Assembly (NCBI RefSeq): GCF_001598215.1
Contig: NZ_BCXJ01000001.1
Span: forward strand, 806,001 to 870,000
DNA from: Shouchella clausii
GTDB taxonomy: Bacteria; Bacillota; Bacilli; Bacillales; Bacillaceae_D
Length of the DNA: 64,000 nucleotides
Reading direction: 5' to 3'
Shown piece by piece: positions 39,513 to 50,241 of this stretch (position 1 is its first letter; each line of letters opens with the position of its first letter). The position numbers and the translations under genes are program-made. Under the pieces are notes generated by a model. It searched no databases. It was not told the DNA's origin and was given only the letters and a program-made list of their open reading frames with translations.

Positions 39513-40391
39513 ATGAAGCTGAACGGCCGTTTGACGCCAACTTTTTTTATTGGCCCGCATTTAATCTTCTTTCTCGTTTTCTTTCTTTTGCCGTCGATAA
39601 CAGGTATCTATGCTTCTTTTACACAATGGAATTTAATGAACGATCCTGTGTGGGTAGGAGGAAGCAACTATAGGACGATTCTATTTGATACAAATTCAAC
39701 CTTTCATCACCAATTTTTCAATGGATTAAAGAACACGCTGCTGTTTGTTGCCTTAAGTGTCCCATTGCTGATCGTAATCCCTTTGTTAATCGCTGTTTCT
39801 TTAGAACATAAAAAAGTGAAAATGAAAAATCTCATCCAGGCGATCATCTATGTCCCAGGGCTGATCTCGATTTCGGCAGCGGCGCTAATTTGGGGGCTTA
39901 TTTTCAATAACCAGCTAGGCATAGCAAACAACCTATTTGGCGTTGATGTCGCATGGGCAGCAACACAACCTTATGCTTGGATCATCATTATTATCATTAC
40001 GTTATGGGGAGGAGTTGGCGGCAATTTAATTATTTACCGTGCCTCGATTCATGGCGTGTCCAGAGACTTGTTTGAAGCGGCAGAAATGGACGGTGCAGGG
40101 CCAATCCGAAAATTCTTTAGTGTGACCATTCCTTCCATTCGTTTTCCTTTAATCTATACATTTGTGATGACGACCGCTGGCTGTTTTAATGTCTTTGGCC
40201 AGCCACTCATGATGACTAGCGGCGGGCCAAACCAAAGCACGACGGTGTTAATGATGTATATCCGTGATTTGGCGTTCAGCCATGGGGAGTCCATTGCCGG
40301 AATGGCGTCAGCAATGGCTGTTTTACTAGGTTTGGTGATTTTAATCATTTCTGCTTTTCAGTACTACTTATTGAATAGAAACGCATCATAG
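39513..40391 (+). CDS. araP: Arabino-oligosaccharide ABC permease (AraP-like)
   Basis: MalF-type permease of 292 residues, six TM segments, EAA loop DLFEAAEMDGAGPIRKFFSV. ATG at 39513 behind GGGGAGGGG; the longer open frame from 39423 runs into the araN 3' end and has no ribosome site. Confidence 0.88.
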   Translation: MKLNGRLTPTFFIGPHLIFFLVFFLLPSITGIYASFTQWNLMNDPVWVGGSNYRTILFDTNSTFHHQFFNGLKNTLLFVALSVPLLIVIPLLIAVSLEHKKVKMKNLIQAIIYVPGLISISAAALIWGLIFNNQLGIANNLFGVDVAWAATQPYAWIIIIIITLWGGVGGNLIIYRASIHGVSRDLFEAAEMDGAGPIRKFFSVTIPSIRFPLIYTFVMTTAGCFNVFGQPLMMTSGGPNQSTTVLMMYIRDLAFSHGESIAGMASAMAVLLGLVILIISAFQYYLLNRNAS

Positions 40392-40437
40392 GGAGCTTTA
40401 AAGGAGGGAATGCAATGGAAGCGAAAGGAAGGGGATT

Positions 40438-41283
40438 ATGGCAAATCGGATTGATCTATCAAAATATGTAGCGTATCTATTTCTACTCATTGCTTGCTTT
40501 TTATGGGTGATCCCGTTAATTTTTGGCGTATCAACATCATTTCGGTCGCAAACGGAAGTCGTAAATGTTGGGTTTCGGCTGTTGCCTGTCAATTGGGTCG
40601 TCGAGAACTATATGGGTGTCTTAAACAATACGTCGACTGCGCCGATTTTAAAATGGTTATGGAATTCCATTTTTATTGCGACTTCCCATGCAGTGCTCGT
40701 TGTGGGAATGGTCGCGATTACGGCCTATGGCTATACACGCTTAACATTTAAAGGAAGAGACACGCTGTTTTTTGTCTTGTTAGCGATTTCCCTTTTTCCT
40801 GGCGTTGTCAACTTGATCCCTTCTTACAAAATTATTGATACATTAGGTTGGGTCAACACACCTTGGGCTATGATTTTCCCTGGGTTAGCAGGGATGGGCA
40901 ACTTATTTTTAGTAAGACAGTTCATGCTAGGCATTCCGAAAGAATTGGATGAGTGTGCGAAGATCGATGGGGCGAATGATTTTCGAATTTTCTATTCGAT
41001 TATATTGCCGCTAGTCCGTCCTGTTTTAATTGTTGTTTTTTTATTCTCCTTCACAGGTTCTTGGAATGACTTTCTCTGGCCAGTGATTGTTTATACGGAT
41101 GTCAATAAAATGCCAATAACGGCTGGCCTGTTATTGCTTCAGGACATTTACGGAAATTACCGGATGATTGGGCAACTAATGGCATCGGCATTGATCGCCA
41201 TTATTCCGACTGTGTTATTGTTTTTGTTCGCCCAAAAACACTTCGTCAAATCGATTAATTTGAATGCTGGGTTAAAAGGTTAG
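40438..41283 (+). CDS. araQ: Arabino-oligosaccharide ABC permease (AraQ-like)
   Basis: MalG-type permease of 281 residues with six TM segments and EAA loop KELDECAKIDGANDFRIFYS. It follows araP by 46 bp and completes the AraNPQ importer, which in B. subtilis depends on the shared ATPase MsmX. Confidence 0.88.
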   Translation: MANRIDLSKYVAYLFLLIACFLWVIPLIFGVSTSFRSQTEVVNVGFRLLPVNWVVENYMGVLNNTSTAPILKWLWNSIFIATSHAVLVVGMVAITAYGYTRLTFKGRDTLFFVLLAISLFPGVVNLIPSYKIIDTLGWVNTPWAMIFPGLAGMGNLFLVRQFMLGIPKELDECAKIDGANDFRIFYSIILPLVRPVLIVVFLFSFTGSWNDFLWPVIVYTDVNKMPITAGLLLLQDIYGNYRMIGQLMASALIAIIPTVLLFLFAQKHFVKSINLNAGLKG

Positions 41284-41354
41284 CACGGTGAGTGAGGTCA
41301 CGGGTCTAGTAAGAAAGGAGAATCACGAACAAAACACGAAGGGAGCGTGTAGCA

Positions 41355-41780
41355 GTGCGCCGGTCTTTCGAGCGAAGATGTTTATTAGTCGGCGGAGTTT
41401 GGAATATAACGACAGCGCTTTTAACCATTTTTGGCTATTCGGCTTGGTTTAAACAGTCAGGAGCAAAAAGGTTAGAGAATGAAACTGTGGACACGATGCT
41501 TGTAACATCACAACTAATTAGCGATGTGATCAATGTTGTTTTGCTATTTGGCTTGTTCATGTTAGTTGGAGGTGTCGTCAGCTTGGTCATTGCCAGAAAG
41601 CTCAAAGATAATGACATCCAAAATGGCATTTTAATATGGACCGGACTTTGGGGCGCACTTCTCTTTTTGGCAATGGACATTATCGGGTTTGCCCTCTATT
41701 TCATGGCCTTCATGATGTATGTATCAAAAAACAAAGCGATTAAAATCGCTGCTAAAGCAAGAGGGAACATCGGCCTTTAA
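41355..41780 (+). CDS. Hypothetical four-TM membrane protein
   Basis: A 141-residue protein with four predicted TM segments (about 10-28, 52-78, 90-104, 106-124) and a basic tail. GTG start 10 nt after AAGGGAG. I do not recognise the family. It sits between araQ and abfA and may be co-transcribed with the importer; its sequence says nothing about sugar chemistry. Confidence 0.65.
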   Translation: MRRSFERRCLLVGGVWNITTALLTIFGYSAWFKQSGAKRLENETVDTMLVTSQLISDVINVVLLFGLFMLVGGVVSLVIARKLKDNDIQNGILIWTGLWGALLFLAMDIIGFALYFMAFMMYVSKNKAIKIAAKARGNIGL

Positions 41781-41795
41781 TAGCATATACAAAGA

Positions 41796-41811
41796 ATTGT
41801 ACGTACTAGTA
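41796..41811. promoter_or_regulatory. Candidate AraR operator upstream of abfA
   Basis: AATTGTACGTACTAGT matches the AraR consensus at 13 of 16 positions, 155 bp before the arabinofuranosidase start. Confidence 0.6.
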
Positions 41812-41838
41812 CTCCTGTATCGCACTGCGGAAGTGGAG

Positions 41839-41940
41839 GTGTTAAAAGGTTTAAACACAACGAAGCAGAAAGCGGATGTAGTGGTTGTTGAAAACGGTAC
41901 CATTATTGGCGCCATTTCTACTGGCAGCGATTTCATTTAA
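41839..41940 (+). pseudogene. Short open frame, possible gene remnant
   Basis: A GTG inside GGAGGTG could start a 33-residue peptide ending [20 protein letters not shown]. The sequence looks like a strand-turn-strand end of a larger protein. Either a small gene or a remnant between the AraR box and abfA; not recognised. Confidence 0.25.
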
Positions 41941-41965
41941 TATGGATAAAGTGAGGCTGATAAAC

Positions 41966-43462
41966 ATGGAACGAGAAGTAAAAGTGTATACAGATTTACA
42001 ACGAGGGAAAATCAGCAAGCATATTTATGGCCATTTTTCAGAGCATTTAGGCCGTTGTATTTACGAAGGCCTCTGGGTTGGTGAAGACTCCCCTATCCCA
42101 AATACAGACGGAATTCGCAATGATGTGCTCGAAGCCTTACAAGAGCTGAATATTCCTGTTTTGCGGTGGCCTGGGGGATGCTTTGCCGATGAATACCATT
42201 GGAAAGACGGCATCGGCCCAAGAGAAAGCCGCAAACGGATGGTCAACACCCATTGGGGCGGTGTCATTGAGAACAATCACTTTGGCACCCATGAATTTTT
42301 GAGGTTGTGTGAATTGCTCGGAGCTGAACCTTATATTTGTGGAAATGTTGGCAGCGGCACAGTCCAAGAAATGCAAGAATGGGTTGAATACATGACATTT
42401 AATGGCGAGTCGCCAATGGCAAATTGGCGCGCAGAGAATGGCAAAAAGGAACCGTGGCGTTTAACGTACTTTGGCGTCGGAAACGAAAACTGGGGCTGCG
42501 GCGGTCATATGAGAGCCGAGTATTACGCAGACCTTTATCGGCGTTATCAAACGTATGTCAGGAATTACGGCGACAACAAGCTTTATAAAATTGCCGGAGG
42601 AGCCAATGTTGACGATTACCACTGGACGGAAGTGTTAATGCGGGAAGCGAGCCAGTTAATGGACGGGTTAAGCTTGCATTACTATACGATGCCAGGTGAT
42701 TTCTGGAATGAAAAAGGGGCAGCCTTAGATAAACGCGAATCACAATGGTTTAAAACATTGAAAAAAGCATTTCGTATGGATGAATTGCTAACGAGGCACT
42801 CAGCAATCATGGATCAATACGACCCTGCGAAGCGCGTAGGCTTAATTGTAGATGAATGGGGAACTTGGTTTGACGTGGAACCAGGGACGAATCCAGGCTT
42901 TTTATACCAGCAAAATACGATTCGTGACGCGTTGGTGGCGGGCGTCCATTTCCATATCTTCCACGAACATAATGACCGCGTCCACATGGCAAATATCGCA
43001 CAAATGGTCAATGTGCTCCAAGCGATGATTTTAACGGAAGGAGAGCGAATGCTGCGCACGCCAACTTATCATGTGTTTAATATGTATAAAGTCCATCAAG
43101 ATGCGACGAGGCTTGAAGTCAAAGTAGATGCCGGCTTGTATCGCTTCGATGATCAAGAGCTGCCAGCAATGACGGTTACCGCCTCAAAAGATAGCAACGG
43201 AGCCATTCATATTAGTATTTGTCATCTTGATCCAAACGATGCTGCATCACTAGCGCTCAAACTGGAAGGAATAGAGAAGCCATTGTCTGCTGCTAATGTT
43301 TCTGGAGAACTGCTAACAGCAAATGAGTTAAATGCGCATAACACATTTGAGCAACCGAATAAAGTCGAGCCTGTGGCGTACGTGCCGACATCTGTCAGTG
43401 GACAGGAACTGAAGCTAGATGTTCCCCCTTCTGCCGTATTGCGCGTAACGGTCAGGCCGTAA
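41966..43462 (+). CDS. abfA: Alpha-L-arabinofuranosidase, GH51
   Basis: Intracellular enzyme of 498 residues that removes terminal arabinofuranose from imported arabino-oligosaccharides. GH51 landmarks: [36 protein letters not shown], acid/base Glu in [11 protein letters not shown], and nucleophile Glu in [10 protein letters not shown]. No signal peptide. I place the start at the ATG at 41966 with GTGAGG upstream (weak); an in-frame ATG at 41942 lacks a site. It complements the secreted GH43 arabinanase at 43893. Confidence 0.95.
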   Translation: MEREVKVYTDLQRGKISKHIYGHFSEHLGRCIYEGLWVGEDSPIPNTDGIRNDVLEALQELNIPVLRWPGGCFADEYHWKDGIGPRESRKRMVNTHWGGVIENNHFGTHEFLRLCELLGAEPYICGNVGSGTVQEMQEWVEYMTFNGESPMANWRAENGKKEPWRLTYFGVGNENWGCGGHMRAEYYADLYRRYQTYVRNYGDNKLYKIAGGANVDDYHWTEVLMREASQLMDGLSLHYYTMPGDFWNEKGAALDKRESQWFKTLKKAFRMDELLTRHSAIMDQYDPAKRVGLIVDEWGTWFDVEPGTNPGFLYQQNTIRDALVAGVHFHIFHEHNDRVHMANIAQMVNVLQAMILTEGERMLRTPTYHVFNMYKVHQDATRLEVKVDAGLYRFDDQELPAMTVTASKDSNGAIHISICHLDPNDAASLALKLEGIEKPLSAANVSGELLTANELNAHNTFEQPNKVEPVAYVPTSVSGQELKLDVPPSAVLRVTVRP

Positions 43463-43475
43463 ATGCCCGCGAATC

Positions 43476-43508
43476 AGGGGTTCCATTAAAAGGAAGCCCT
43501 TTCTTTGA
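43476..43508 (+). terminator. Weak terminator after abfA
   Basis: Imperfect stem AGGGGTTCC / GGAAGCCCT (one mismatch) followed by TTCTTT. Confidence 0.35.
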
Positions 43509-43546
43509 AAAAAGGCTATGAACATTCATGAAAGGGGTCGCCAATT

Positions 43547-43807
43547 ATGAATGAACCGCCTTGTAAAGGCTGCATGGCAAGTGTGCGATTAACGGCAAGT
43601 GAACTGGAGCGGCTTATTGCAGAATATAGCGAGGAGGAAAACGAACCTCTGGCCACAACAGCGGAGTATTTCCGGCGCCTCACCCAATGCGGCCAATGTT
43701 CAGCACTATTGTACGAAACAACGTGCCTTCATAGCGGGATGTTGATCCAGTACGTTGCCAGGTTTCAAAACAAAGGTTGTCCCCACCCAGACGGCGGGAA
43801 ATGGTGA
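43547..43807 (+). CDS. Small Cys-rich protein (DUF6171-like)
   Basis: An 86-residue protein with paired cysteines CKGC (7-10) and CGQC, then TTCLHS and GCPHP. The layout resembles DUF6171 zinc-ribbon-like proteins of Bacilli, where the third pair is usually CxxC; here it reads CLHS, so one ligand seems lost. AAAGGGG precedes the ATG. Function unknown; location between two arabinan enzymes may be chance. Confidence 0.7.
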   Translation: MNEPPCKGCMASVRLTASELERLIAEYSEEENEPLATTAEYFRRLTQCGQCSALLYETTCLHSGMLIQYVARFQNKGCPHPDGGKW

Positions 43808-43892
43808 TTTTTTACGTTCAATTTGGAACTTAGTGATGCGAGATGCGAAGTTAGAAACGGGGCCCGACCAATTTATTTGAGGAGGACTGCAA

Positions 43893-45386
43893 ATGAGAAT
43901 GAGAAATCAGTGGTTGTTCAGTAGCTTGTTCGCGTTTATGTTCATCTTGGCGATCACCACTCCTGCACAAGCAGGTGACATCCAGCAAAACCACCCGTTT
44001 CACAAACGAGGACTTGAAAGCAGTGAACCGACATTTACGGAAGCGTCTGTCCATGACCCTTCCGTCATTAAAGCAGACGGGATGTATTATGTGTTTGGTT
44101 CTCATTTGGCTTCAGCGAAAACAAGTGATTTACTGAACTGGCAGCAAGTCTCCACTCATGTTCACAATGGCAATCCATTAATACCAAATGTCTATGAGGA
44201 ACTAGCAGAAGCTTTTGAATGGGCAAATAGCGATACGCTTTGGGCTGCCGATGTGATCCAGCTTGAAGATGGCCGTTATTACATGTATTACAATGCGTGT
44301 CAAGGGGACGCTCCAAGGTCTGCACTTGGTGTTGCCGTGGCCGATGAAATTGAAGGCCCTTATAAAAATTTGGGTGTGTTTCTGAAGTCAGGAATGTGGG
44401 GAGAAGAAAGCCCTGACGGAACGATTTATGATGCCAATGTCCACCCAAATGCGATTGACCCTCACACATTCTTTGATCATGAAGGGAAGCTTTGGATGGT
44501 ATACGGCTCCTACTCAGGGGGAATTTTTATTTTGGAAATGGACCCGGACACGGGATTTCCCCTGCCTGGGCAAGGGTACGGCATTCACCTAACAGGTGGG
44601 AACCATAGCCGGATTGAGGCCCCTTACATCCATTATGATCATACAACTGGCTATTATTATTTGTATTTGACGTTTGGCGGGCTTGATGCGACGGGTGGCT
44701 ATAATATGCGCGTAGCACGAGCAAAACAGCCAACGGGGCCTTATGTCGATGCAGAAGGGCGTTTCATGAGCGAGGCGAAAGGGGCGCCAGGCACATTTTT
44801 TGATGACGCTTCGATTGAACCATTTGGCGTCAAACAAATGGGCAATTTCCTGTTTAAACGTGAGCCAGGTGAAACAGGTTCAAGTTTGAGCACAGGCTAC
44901 GTTTCCCCAGGACACAATTCCGTTTACTACGATGAAGACAAAGGAAAGATCTTTCTCTTTTTCCATACACGTTTCCCTGGGCGGGGAGAAATACACGAAA
45001 TTCGTGTACACCAAATGGTTATGAATGAGAAAGGTTGGCCGGTCATAGCTCCTTACCGTTATACAGGGGAATCATTGGCTAAAGTAGAAGACGAAGACGT
45101 AGTCGGTGACTACAAGTTCATTAACCATGGCAAGGAGATCACGGCTGACATTAAGGAGTCCACAACGATCCGTTTAGAGACAAACAAGCAACTTTCAGGC
45201 GCTGTGACAGGAACGTGGGAAAAAACAGGCGATTACAATGTGGAGTTGCAAATCAATGGCGCCATCTATAACGGCGTTTTCATCCGCCAATGGGACCCAG
45301 TGTCAAATAGGGAAACGCTGACCTTTACGGCCTTATCTGATGAAGGTATCGCGATTTGGGGCAGTCAAATGGAAAGAGATCGTTGA
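43893..45386 (+). CDS. Secreted endo-alpha-1,5-L-arabinanase, GH43 (Abn2-like)
   Basis: Secreted enzyme of 497 residues that cuts the arabinan backbone outside the cell. Signal peptide to about residue 28 (TTPAQA-GD). Five-bladed propeller catalytic domain: general base Asp in VHDPSVIKADGMYYVFGSH, the modulating Asp in IDPHTFFD, and acid Glu in SRIEAPYIHYD. The C-terminal beta domain (from about 400) and overall length fit B. subtilis Abn2 (YxiA) rather than the shorter AbnA. GAGGAGGA precedes the ATG. Its products would be taken up by AraNPQ and trimmed by AbfA. Confidence 0.93.
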   Translation: MRMRNQWLFSSLFAFMFILAITTPAQAGDIQQNHPFHKRGLESSEPTFTEASVHDPSVIKADGMYYVFGSHLASAKTSDLLNWQQVSTHVHNGNPLIPNVYEELAEAFEWANSDTLWAADVIQLEDGRYYMYYNACQGDAPRSALGVAVADEIEGPYKNLGVFLKSGMWGEESPDGTIYDANVHPNAIDPHTFFDHEGKLWMVYGSYSGGIFILEMDPDTGFPLPGQGYGIHLTGGNHSRIEAPYIHYDHTTGYYYLYLTFGGLDATGGYNMRVARAKQPTGPYVDAEGRFMSEAKGAPGTFFDDASIEPFGVKQMGNFLFKREPGETGSSLSTGYVSPGHNSVYYDEDKGKIFLFFHTRFPGRGEIHEIRVHQMVMNEKGWPVIAPYRYTGESLAKVEDEDVVGDYKFINHGKEITADIKESTTIRLETNKQLSGAVTGTWEKTGDYNVELQINGAIYNGVFIRQWDPVSNRETLTFTALSDEGIAIWGSQMERDR

Positions 45387-45457
45387 TTCTGCTCCTATGA
45401 CTTAATACTGGAACGCATCGAGCTGTACGACATCTAAGTGCTTCGAAAAACGCTGTT

Positions 45458-45506
45458 GCTGTCGCTAACATCTGGAACTCACCTAGATGTAAGCGACAGC
45501 GTTTTT
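45458..45506. terminator. Bidirectional terminator between arabinanase and P-type ATPase
   Basis: A 16-bp stem with one mismatch (GCTGTCGCTAACATCT / AGATGTAAGCGACAGC) is followed by GTTTTT on the + side, and the minus side also continues into TTTTT. The right arm encodes the last residues of the ATPase, whose stop codon lies in the loop. Confidence 0.85.
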
Positions 45507-48139
45507 GTAATCCGCTTTTCGATTTCCACGACAGCGAACACAAACAAACCCATTACAATCGGAATCGCCCACTGCCCGACGGTTAGTGGCGTTGTTTGGA
45601 ATACCGTATTCATAAACGGAATGTACGTTAAGGCAAGCTGTAATAGAAGCAAGAGAAAGGCGACACCGAATGCAACTTTGTTTTGAAAGAAGCCGCGCTT
45701 AAAGGCAAAGTCCAATTCGCTACGGCAGTTAAACATGTAAAAAAGTTGGGCCATGACAAACATTTGCAAAATAATCGTTTGTAGCGTGCTGCCATCGTAG
45801 CCTCTCGTTTGCATAAAATGATTCATCCAAAGCGTGCCAATGCCAATCATAACAGAAACGGCTGTAATCCGGAAAAGATAATAGGGGGAAAGCAACTTTG
45901 CTTTTGGATCTCGAGGCGGGCGTTGCATAGCGCCTGGTTCCAGTTGTTCAAAAGCAAGGCCTAGGGAAACGGTAATAGCGACAACCATATTGACCCAAAG
46001 GATTTGCACAGGAGTAAGCGGCATAGACATGCCGAGAAAAATACTTGCGACAATTAAAATTCCCCCTGCTCCATTCGTAGGCAAAATGAAGAGAATCGTT
46101 TTTTTGACATTGTCGTAGACGCGGCGCCCTTCTTCAACAGCATGGACAATCGTTTGGAAATTGTCGTCGGCGAGGACCATTTTTGCTGCGTCCTTTGTCA
46201 CTTCTGTGCCTTTGATGCCCATCGCTACCCCAATATCAGCCCGCTTTAAGGCAGCCGCATCGTTGACGCCGTCTCCTGTCATTGCGCAAATATGCCCTTG
46301 CTTTTGCAACGACTTGACAAGCCGTAATTTATTCTCTGGGCTTGTCCGTGCGAATATATGGGTGTTCGTTGCCGCTTCATCAAGCTCTTCATCGCTCATT
46401 TGATCCAACTCTTTGCCTGTAAGGGCTTTTGCCCCGTCGCCGATGCCAAGCTGTTTGCCGATTGCTTTGGCCGTGTCTCCATGGTCACCTGTGATCATTT
46501 TGACTTGAATGCCTGCTTTTTTACATGCTTGGACGGCGGCTATTGCTTCTTCTCTTGGCGGATCGACAATACCGGCCAGACCAAGAAACGTCACTCCTTT
46601 ATTTAAATCATGATGGCCGATGGAGTCTGCCTGAGCAGGCATTTCTTTGTACCCAGCAGCAAGTACGCGCTCGCCAGAATTGGCACGGGCAGACATTTGT
46701 TTTTCCCAATAGGCCCGGTCGAACGGAACGTCGCTGTTTTGTTCGGCCATGGCGAAAATTTGATCCGGAGCGCCTTTTACAAAGAGGACGCGCTTGCCGT
46801 TTGTTTCTGCTAATGCGGCCATATATTTGTACTCAGAATCAAAGGGGATTTTCGAAATTACCGTATAACGAGGCAAGTCCAATGTCGTTTTTCGTACAAG
46901 TGTTAAAAAACACCCGTCTGTTGGGTCGCCGTCAATCGTCCAATGACCGTCGTCGTCTTGACGCAAACTGGCGTCGTTGCATGTTTGTACGCAAGCAAGA
47001 AAGCGCTCTAGCACAGTGTTCGCTTTATTGCCTGTTTCAGCGTTAGGGACAATCGCGCCTTCAGGGGCATAGCCCGTTCCTGTAACTGTGTAACTGGCTG
47101 CAGTCGTTTCTACGGTTGTTACCGTCATTTCATTTTTTGTTAATGTTCCCGTCTTATCAGAACAGATTACAGACACAGAGCCGAGCGTTTCAACTGAAGG
47201 AAGGCTGCGTATAATCGCGTTTCGTCTAGCCATCCGTTTGACGCCGACAGCAAGTATGATCGATAAAATGGCAGGCAACCCTTCTGGAATCGCGGCGACT
47301 GCCAAGGCAATGACCGATAAAAGCAATTCCCCGGCAGGAAAGCCTCGAAATAGGTAGCCAAATAAAAACATTACGATGGCGATGCCAACGACAAAAAAAG
47401 CAATCGTTTTTCCGAACGTGGCAATTTGGCGCAAGAGCGGGGTCTGTGTGTATTCAACAGCGGCAATCGCTTCATTGATTTTACCGAGCTCTGTTGCCGA
47501 CCCAGTTGCCGTAACAATGCCGACGGCGCTTCCCGCAGCGACAGACGTGCCTGAGAATACCATATTGGTGCGGTCGTTTAATACAGTATCCGTATCAAGA
47601 ACCTCTGTTTGTTTATCAACAGCTGTCGATTCGCCTGTTAGTGCCGACTCCTCGACGCGAAGGTTGTGTGCTTCTATTAAACGGATATCGGCTGGCACTT
47701 TATCGCCAGCACTTAAGACAACGACATCACCGACAACCACTTCCGCCGCTTCAATTTCAAGACGCTCGCCATTGCGGCGGACATTCGCACTTAAGCTAAG
47801 CATCGCTTTAATGCCAGATAGCGCTTTTTCCGCTTGGCTCTCTTGAATATAGCCAATAAAAGCATTAATGATCGTAACAAGGAGGATGACGCTTGTATCG
47901 ATGTAATGGCCGAGCAAACCAGTAATAAGGGCGGCGGCAAGAAGAACATAAATTAACACATCATTAAAATGGCGAATAAACTTTTTCAGTTCTGAGTCTT
48001 TTTTCCTCTCTGGCAATTCATTGCGCCCATTTTCACGCAAGCGCCGATTTGCTTCTTTTGTATCTAAACCAGTCGTTTGATTTGTATGTAACGCACTTTC
48101 TACATTATCAATTGTCGTCGCATGCCATTGATTCTCCAT
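45479..48139 (-). CDS. P2A-type cation-transporting ATPase (Ca2+-ATPase family)
   Basis: An 886-residue P-type pump. Actuator motif LTGESTAV, phosphorylation motif [14 protein letters not shown], nucleotide domain KGAPDQ, hinge [22 protein letters not shown], and ten TM segments. TM4 reads AIPEGLPAI (PEGL), the SERCA/PMCA-type calcium-site motif; the N-terminal cation_ATPase_N and C-terminal four-TM domain are present. Start set at the ATG at 48139 behind GGAGGTGA. Likely exports Ca2+ (or another divalent/monovalent ion such as Mn2+ or Na+). Monocistronic. Confidence 0.92.
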   Translation of the reverse strand: MENQWHATTIDNVESALHTNQTTGLDTKEANRRLRENGRNELPERKKDSELKKFIRHFNDVLIYVLLAAALITGLLGHYIDTSVILLVTIINAFIGYIQESQAEKALSGIKAMLSLSANVRRNGERLEIEAAEVVVGDVVVLSAGDKVPADIRLIEAHNLRVEESALTGESTAVDKQTEVLDTDTVLNDRTNMVFSGTSVAAGSAVGIVTATGSATELGKINEAIAAVEYTQTPLLRQIATFGKTIAFFVVGIAIVMFLFGYLFRGFPAGELLLSVIALAVAAIPEGLPAILSIILAVGVKRMARRNAIIRSLPSVETLGSVSVICSDKTGTLTKNEMTVTTVETTAASYTVTGTGYAPEGAIVPNAETGNKANTVLERFLACVQTCNDASLRQDDDGHWTIDGDPTDGCFLTLVRKTTLDLPRYTVISKIPFDSEYKYMAALAETNGKRVLFVKGAPDQIFAMAEQNSDVPFDRAYWEKQMSARANSGERVLAAGYKEMPAQADSIGHHDLNKGVTFLGLAGIVDPPREEAIAAVQACKKAGIQVKMITGDHGDTAKAIGKQLGIGDGAKALTGKELDQMSDEELDEAATNTHIFARTSPENKLRLVKSLQKQGHICAMTGDGVNDAAALKRADIGVAMGIKGTEVTKDAAKMVLADDNFQTIVHAVEEGRRVYDNVKKTILFILPTNGAGGILIVASIFLGMSMPLTPVQILWVNMVVAITVSLGLAFEQLEPGAMQRPPRDPKAKLLSPYYLFRITAVSVMIGIGTLWMNHFMQTRGYDGSTLQTIILQMFVMAQLFYMFNCRSELDFAFKRGFFQNKVAFGVAFLLLLLQLALTYIPFMNTVFQTTPLTVGQWAIPIVMGLFVFAVVEIEKRITKTLSLTSR

Positions 48140-48278
48140 TCGCTTCACCTCCATTGTATTATGTGACGACTGTCTTTTTTCATGCATGAACAGGGCAAGA
48201 CAAGAACGCGTTTGGAAATGATGTTGAACCAACTTATAGACTATCGGACTTTTTCTTATCGAATAAACGATTTTTCCT

Positions 48279-48284
48279 TATAAT
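48279..48284 (+). promoter_or_regulatory. -10 element of the GNAT gene
   Basis: TATAAT with a weak TTATCG 17 bp upstream, 30 bp before the start codon at 48314. Confidence 0.5.
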
Positions 48285-48313
48285 AGACAAAACCGTATGG
48301 GGGAGGAAAAGCG

Positions 48314-49099
48314 ATGATTCGATTGTTAACGCAAGACGATAAAGCACAGTGTTTAGCATTTTTAAGACAGCAAGCGGCCGAAAATTTATTTATTATTGGC
48401 GATATAGAGGCGTTTGGCTTTGAAACTGATTTTCAGCGTCTATGGGGGGAATTTGATGAAACTGGCAAGCTAAACGCGGTTTTGCTAAAATACTATGAAT
48501 CGTACATTCCTTATGGGAAAGAGCCGTTTGCGGCAGAAGCATTCGCAAACATTATGATCAATGACCACTCGTTCACACGGATGTCTGGGTTGAAATCTGT
48601 TTGTGAAAAAGTAGCAACCTATTTGCCTGCGTATAAACAAAAACGGCAAATGTATTATGCTAAATGCACACGTGTCGACTACGAAGTGGATGTTCCAGTC
48701 AAACTCGCACATGCGACGCCTGACGATGCAGAAGCATTGCTAACATTTATAAAACAAATTCCTGAGTTTGCTGACTCGGTGCCTACCTCTGTAGAAACAA
48801 AGCGCCAACATTTACAAACTGGTTTTGCAAGAGCGATTTATGTGAAAGACGAAGGGAAGATTGTCTCTAGCGCATCAACGACTGCGGAAAATTCTGCTTC
48901 AGCCATGGTTGTTGGCGTGGCAACATTAAAGACGCACAAACAAAAAGGCTTTGCGAGTGCTTGCGTTGCCAGGCTTTGCAGCGACTTGATCGCTGAAGGC
49001 AAGGTGCCGTGCTTGTTCTATGACAATCCAACTGCAGGTGCTATCTATAAGCGAATTGGCTTTTCTGACATTGGCTTGTGGATGGTATATGCTTATTAA
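48314..49099 (+). CDS. GNAT-family N-acetyltransferase
   Basis: A 261-residue protein with the acetyl-CoA fold in its C-terminal half: VVGVATLKTHKQKGFASACV, which contains the Q/KxxG-type CoA loop, then ASACVARLCSDLIAEGK and NPTAGAIYKRIGF. The N-terminal half may be a second degenerate GNAT or substrate domain. GGGGGAGG precedes the ATG. Substrate unknown. Confidence 0.88.
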   Translation: MIRLLTQDDKAQCLAFLRQQAAENLFIIGDIEAFGFETDFQRLWGEFDETGKLNAVLLKYYESYIPYGKEPFAAEAFANIMINDHSFTRMSGLKSVCEKVATYLPAYKQKRQMYYAKCTRVDYEVDVPVKLAHATPDDAEALLTFIKQIPEFADSVPTSVETKRQHLQTGFARAIYVKDEGKIVSSASTTAENSASAMVVGVATLKTHKQKGFASACVARLCSDLIAEGKVPCLFYDNPTAGAIYKRIGFSDIGLWMVYAY

Positions 49100-49189
49100 A
49101 TACGACGCGATGCTTAAAGCAGTTAGACTGATAGAAAGACTTGTCAACGAGACGATCAACGGAAAATACAGCGTTTCGCAGCAATCTGA

Positions 49190-49219
49190 AACAGTGCTAT
49201 GCCAAAAGCACTGTTTTTT
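49190..49219 (+). terminator. Terminator of the GNAT gene
   Basis: Stem AACAGTGCT / AGCACTGTT with an 8-nt loop, then TTTTT. Confidence 0.85.
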
Positions 49220-49421
49220 ATGATTGCCCTAATAAGGCGCTTGTTTTCCGCAATTTTGTCGGATTTCAATAATGGCGCTCGAGATTTGTAGATGGTATCA
49301 TATAGGGATGTGAAGACTATAAATATAGCGCACTGACAAACAGGCCAGAACATTGTTTTTAAGCTGGGCTGAAGCGTTTTTGCTAAAAGTGCAGCTAATT
49401 TACCATCAAGGAGTACAAGCT

Positions 49422-50225
49422 ATGAAGGCTGTTTTTCAATTGCTGAAAGAGCAATACGACAACAAACATCTTATTTTCCGCCTCGCTGCATTTGAGCAGA
49501 GGAGCAAGTTCCAGCTTCATTATTTAGGGGCGCTCTGGCAACTGTTTAGCCCGCTCATGCAAGTCGTTGTCTTTTTCGTAATCTTTGGTTTAGGGATTCG
49601 CCAAGGAAAAGATGTGGGCGACACGCCGTATTTTGTTTGGCTTTTGTGTGGTTTAATCCCATGGTTTTTTATTAGTCCTACCGTACTGCAAGCATCAAAT
49701 AGCATACACAAAAAAATCAACATGGTATCAAAAATGAAGTTTCCTGTCAGCGTGCTGCCGTCAATTGTTATTGTCGGTAATTCGATCAGCTTTTTTATCA
49801 TGCTGGGCGTTCTTGGTATTGTGTTGGCGATTTACTCGGTTTTTTCGGGTGCTTATTTGTTGCAACTGCCTTATTACTTGTTGTGCTTATACGCATTTCT
49901 ATACGTATTTACATTGTTTAGTGCTACGATAGCGACGGTCATCCGTGATTACTATAATTTTTTACAGGCAGGCATGCGGATGCTGTTTTTCTTGTCGCCA
50001 ATTGTCTGGGTGCCGGCGACGATGCCAGATAAGTTGTTGGCGATTTTGCAGATGAATCCATTTTATTACATTATGACTGGGTTCCGGGATACTTTTATCG
50101 GCGGACGCTGGTTTTATGAAGATTTGACGTATATGGTTTTTTTCTGGTCTGGGATTTTGTTAATTGGCTTCATCGGTTCCCATGTTTTCCATAAATTTAA
50201 AAACAGCTTTGTCGACTATTTATAA
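49422..50225 (+). CDS. tagG: Wall teichoic acid ABC exporter permease TagG
   Basis: A 267-residue ABC-2 type permease, six TM segments. FQLHYLGALWQLFSPLMQVV near the N-terminus is the amphipathic gate helix region, and MNPFYYIMTGFRDTFIGG is typical of TagG/RfbA permeases. ATG at 49422 follows AAGGAG. With TagH it flips completed wall teichoic acid across the membrane. The biosynthetic tag genes are not in this window. Confidence 0.93.
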   Translation: MKAVFQLLKEQYDNKHLIFRLAAFEQRSKFQLHYLGALWQLFSPLMQVVVFFVIFGLGIRQGKDVGDTPYFVWLLCGLIPWFFISPTVLQASNSIHKKINMVSKMKFPVSVLPSIVIVGNSISFFIMLGVLGIVLAIYSVFSGAYLLQLPYYLLCLYAFLYVFTLFSATIATVIRDYYNFLQAGMRMLFFLSPIVWVPATMPDKLLAILQMNPFYYIMTGFRDTFIGGRWFYEDLTYMVFFWSGILLIGFIGSHVFHKFKNSFVDYL

Positions 50226-50241
50226 AGGGGGGCAGGCAAAC

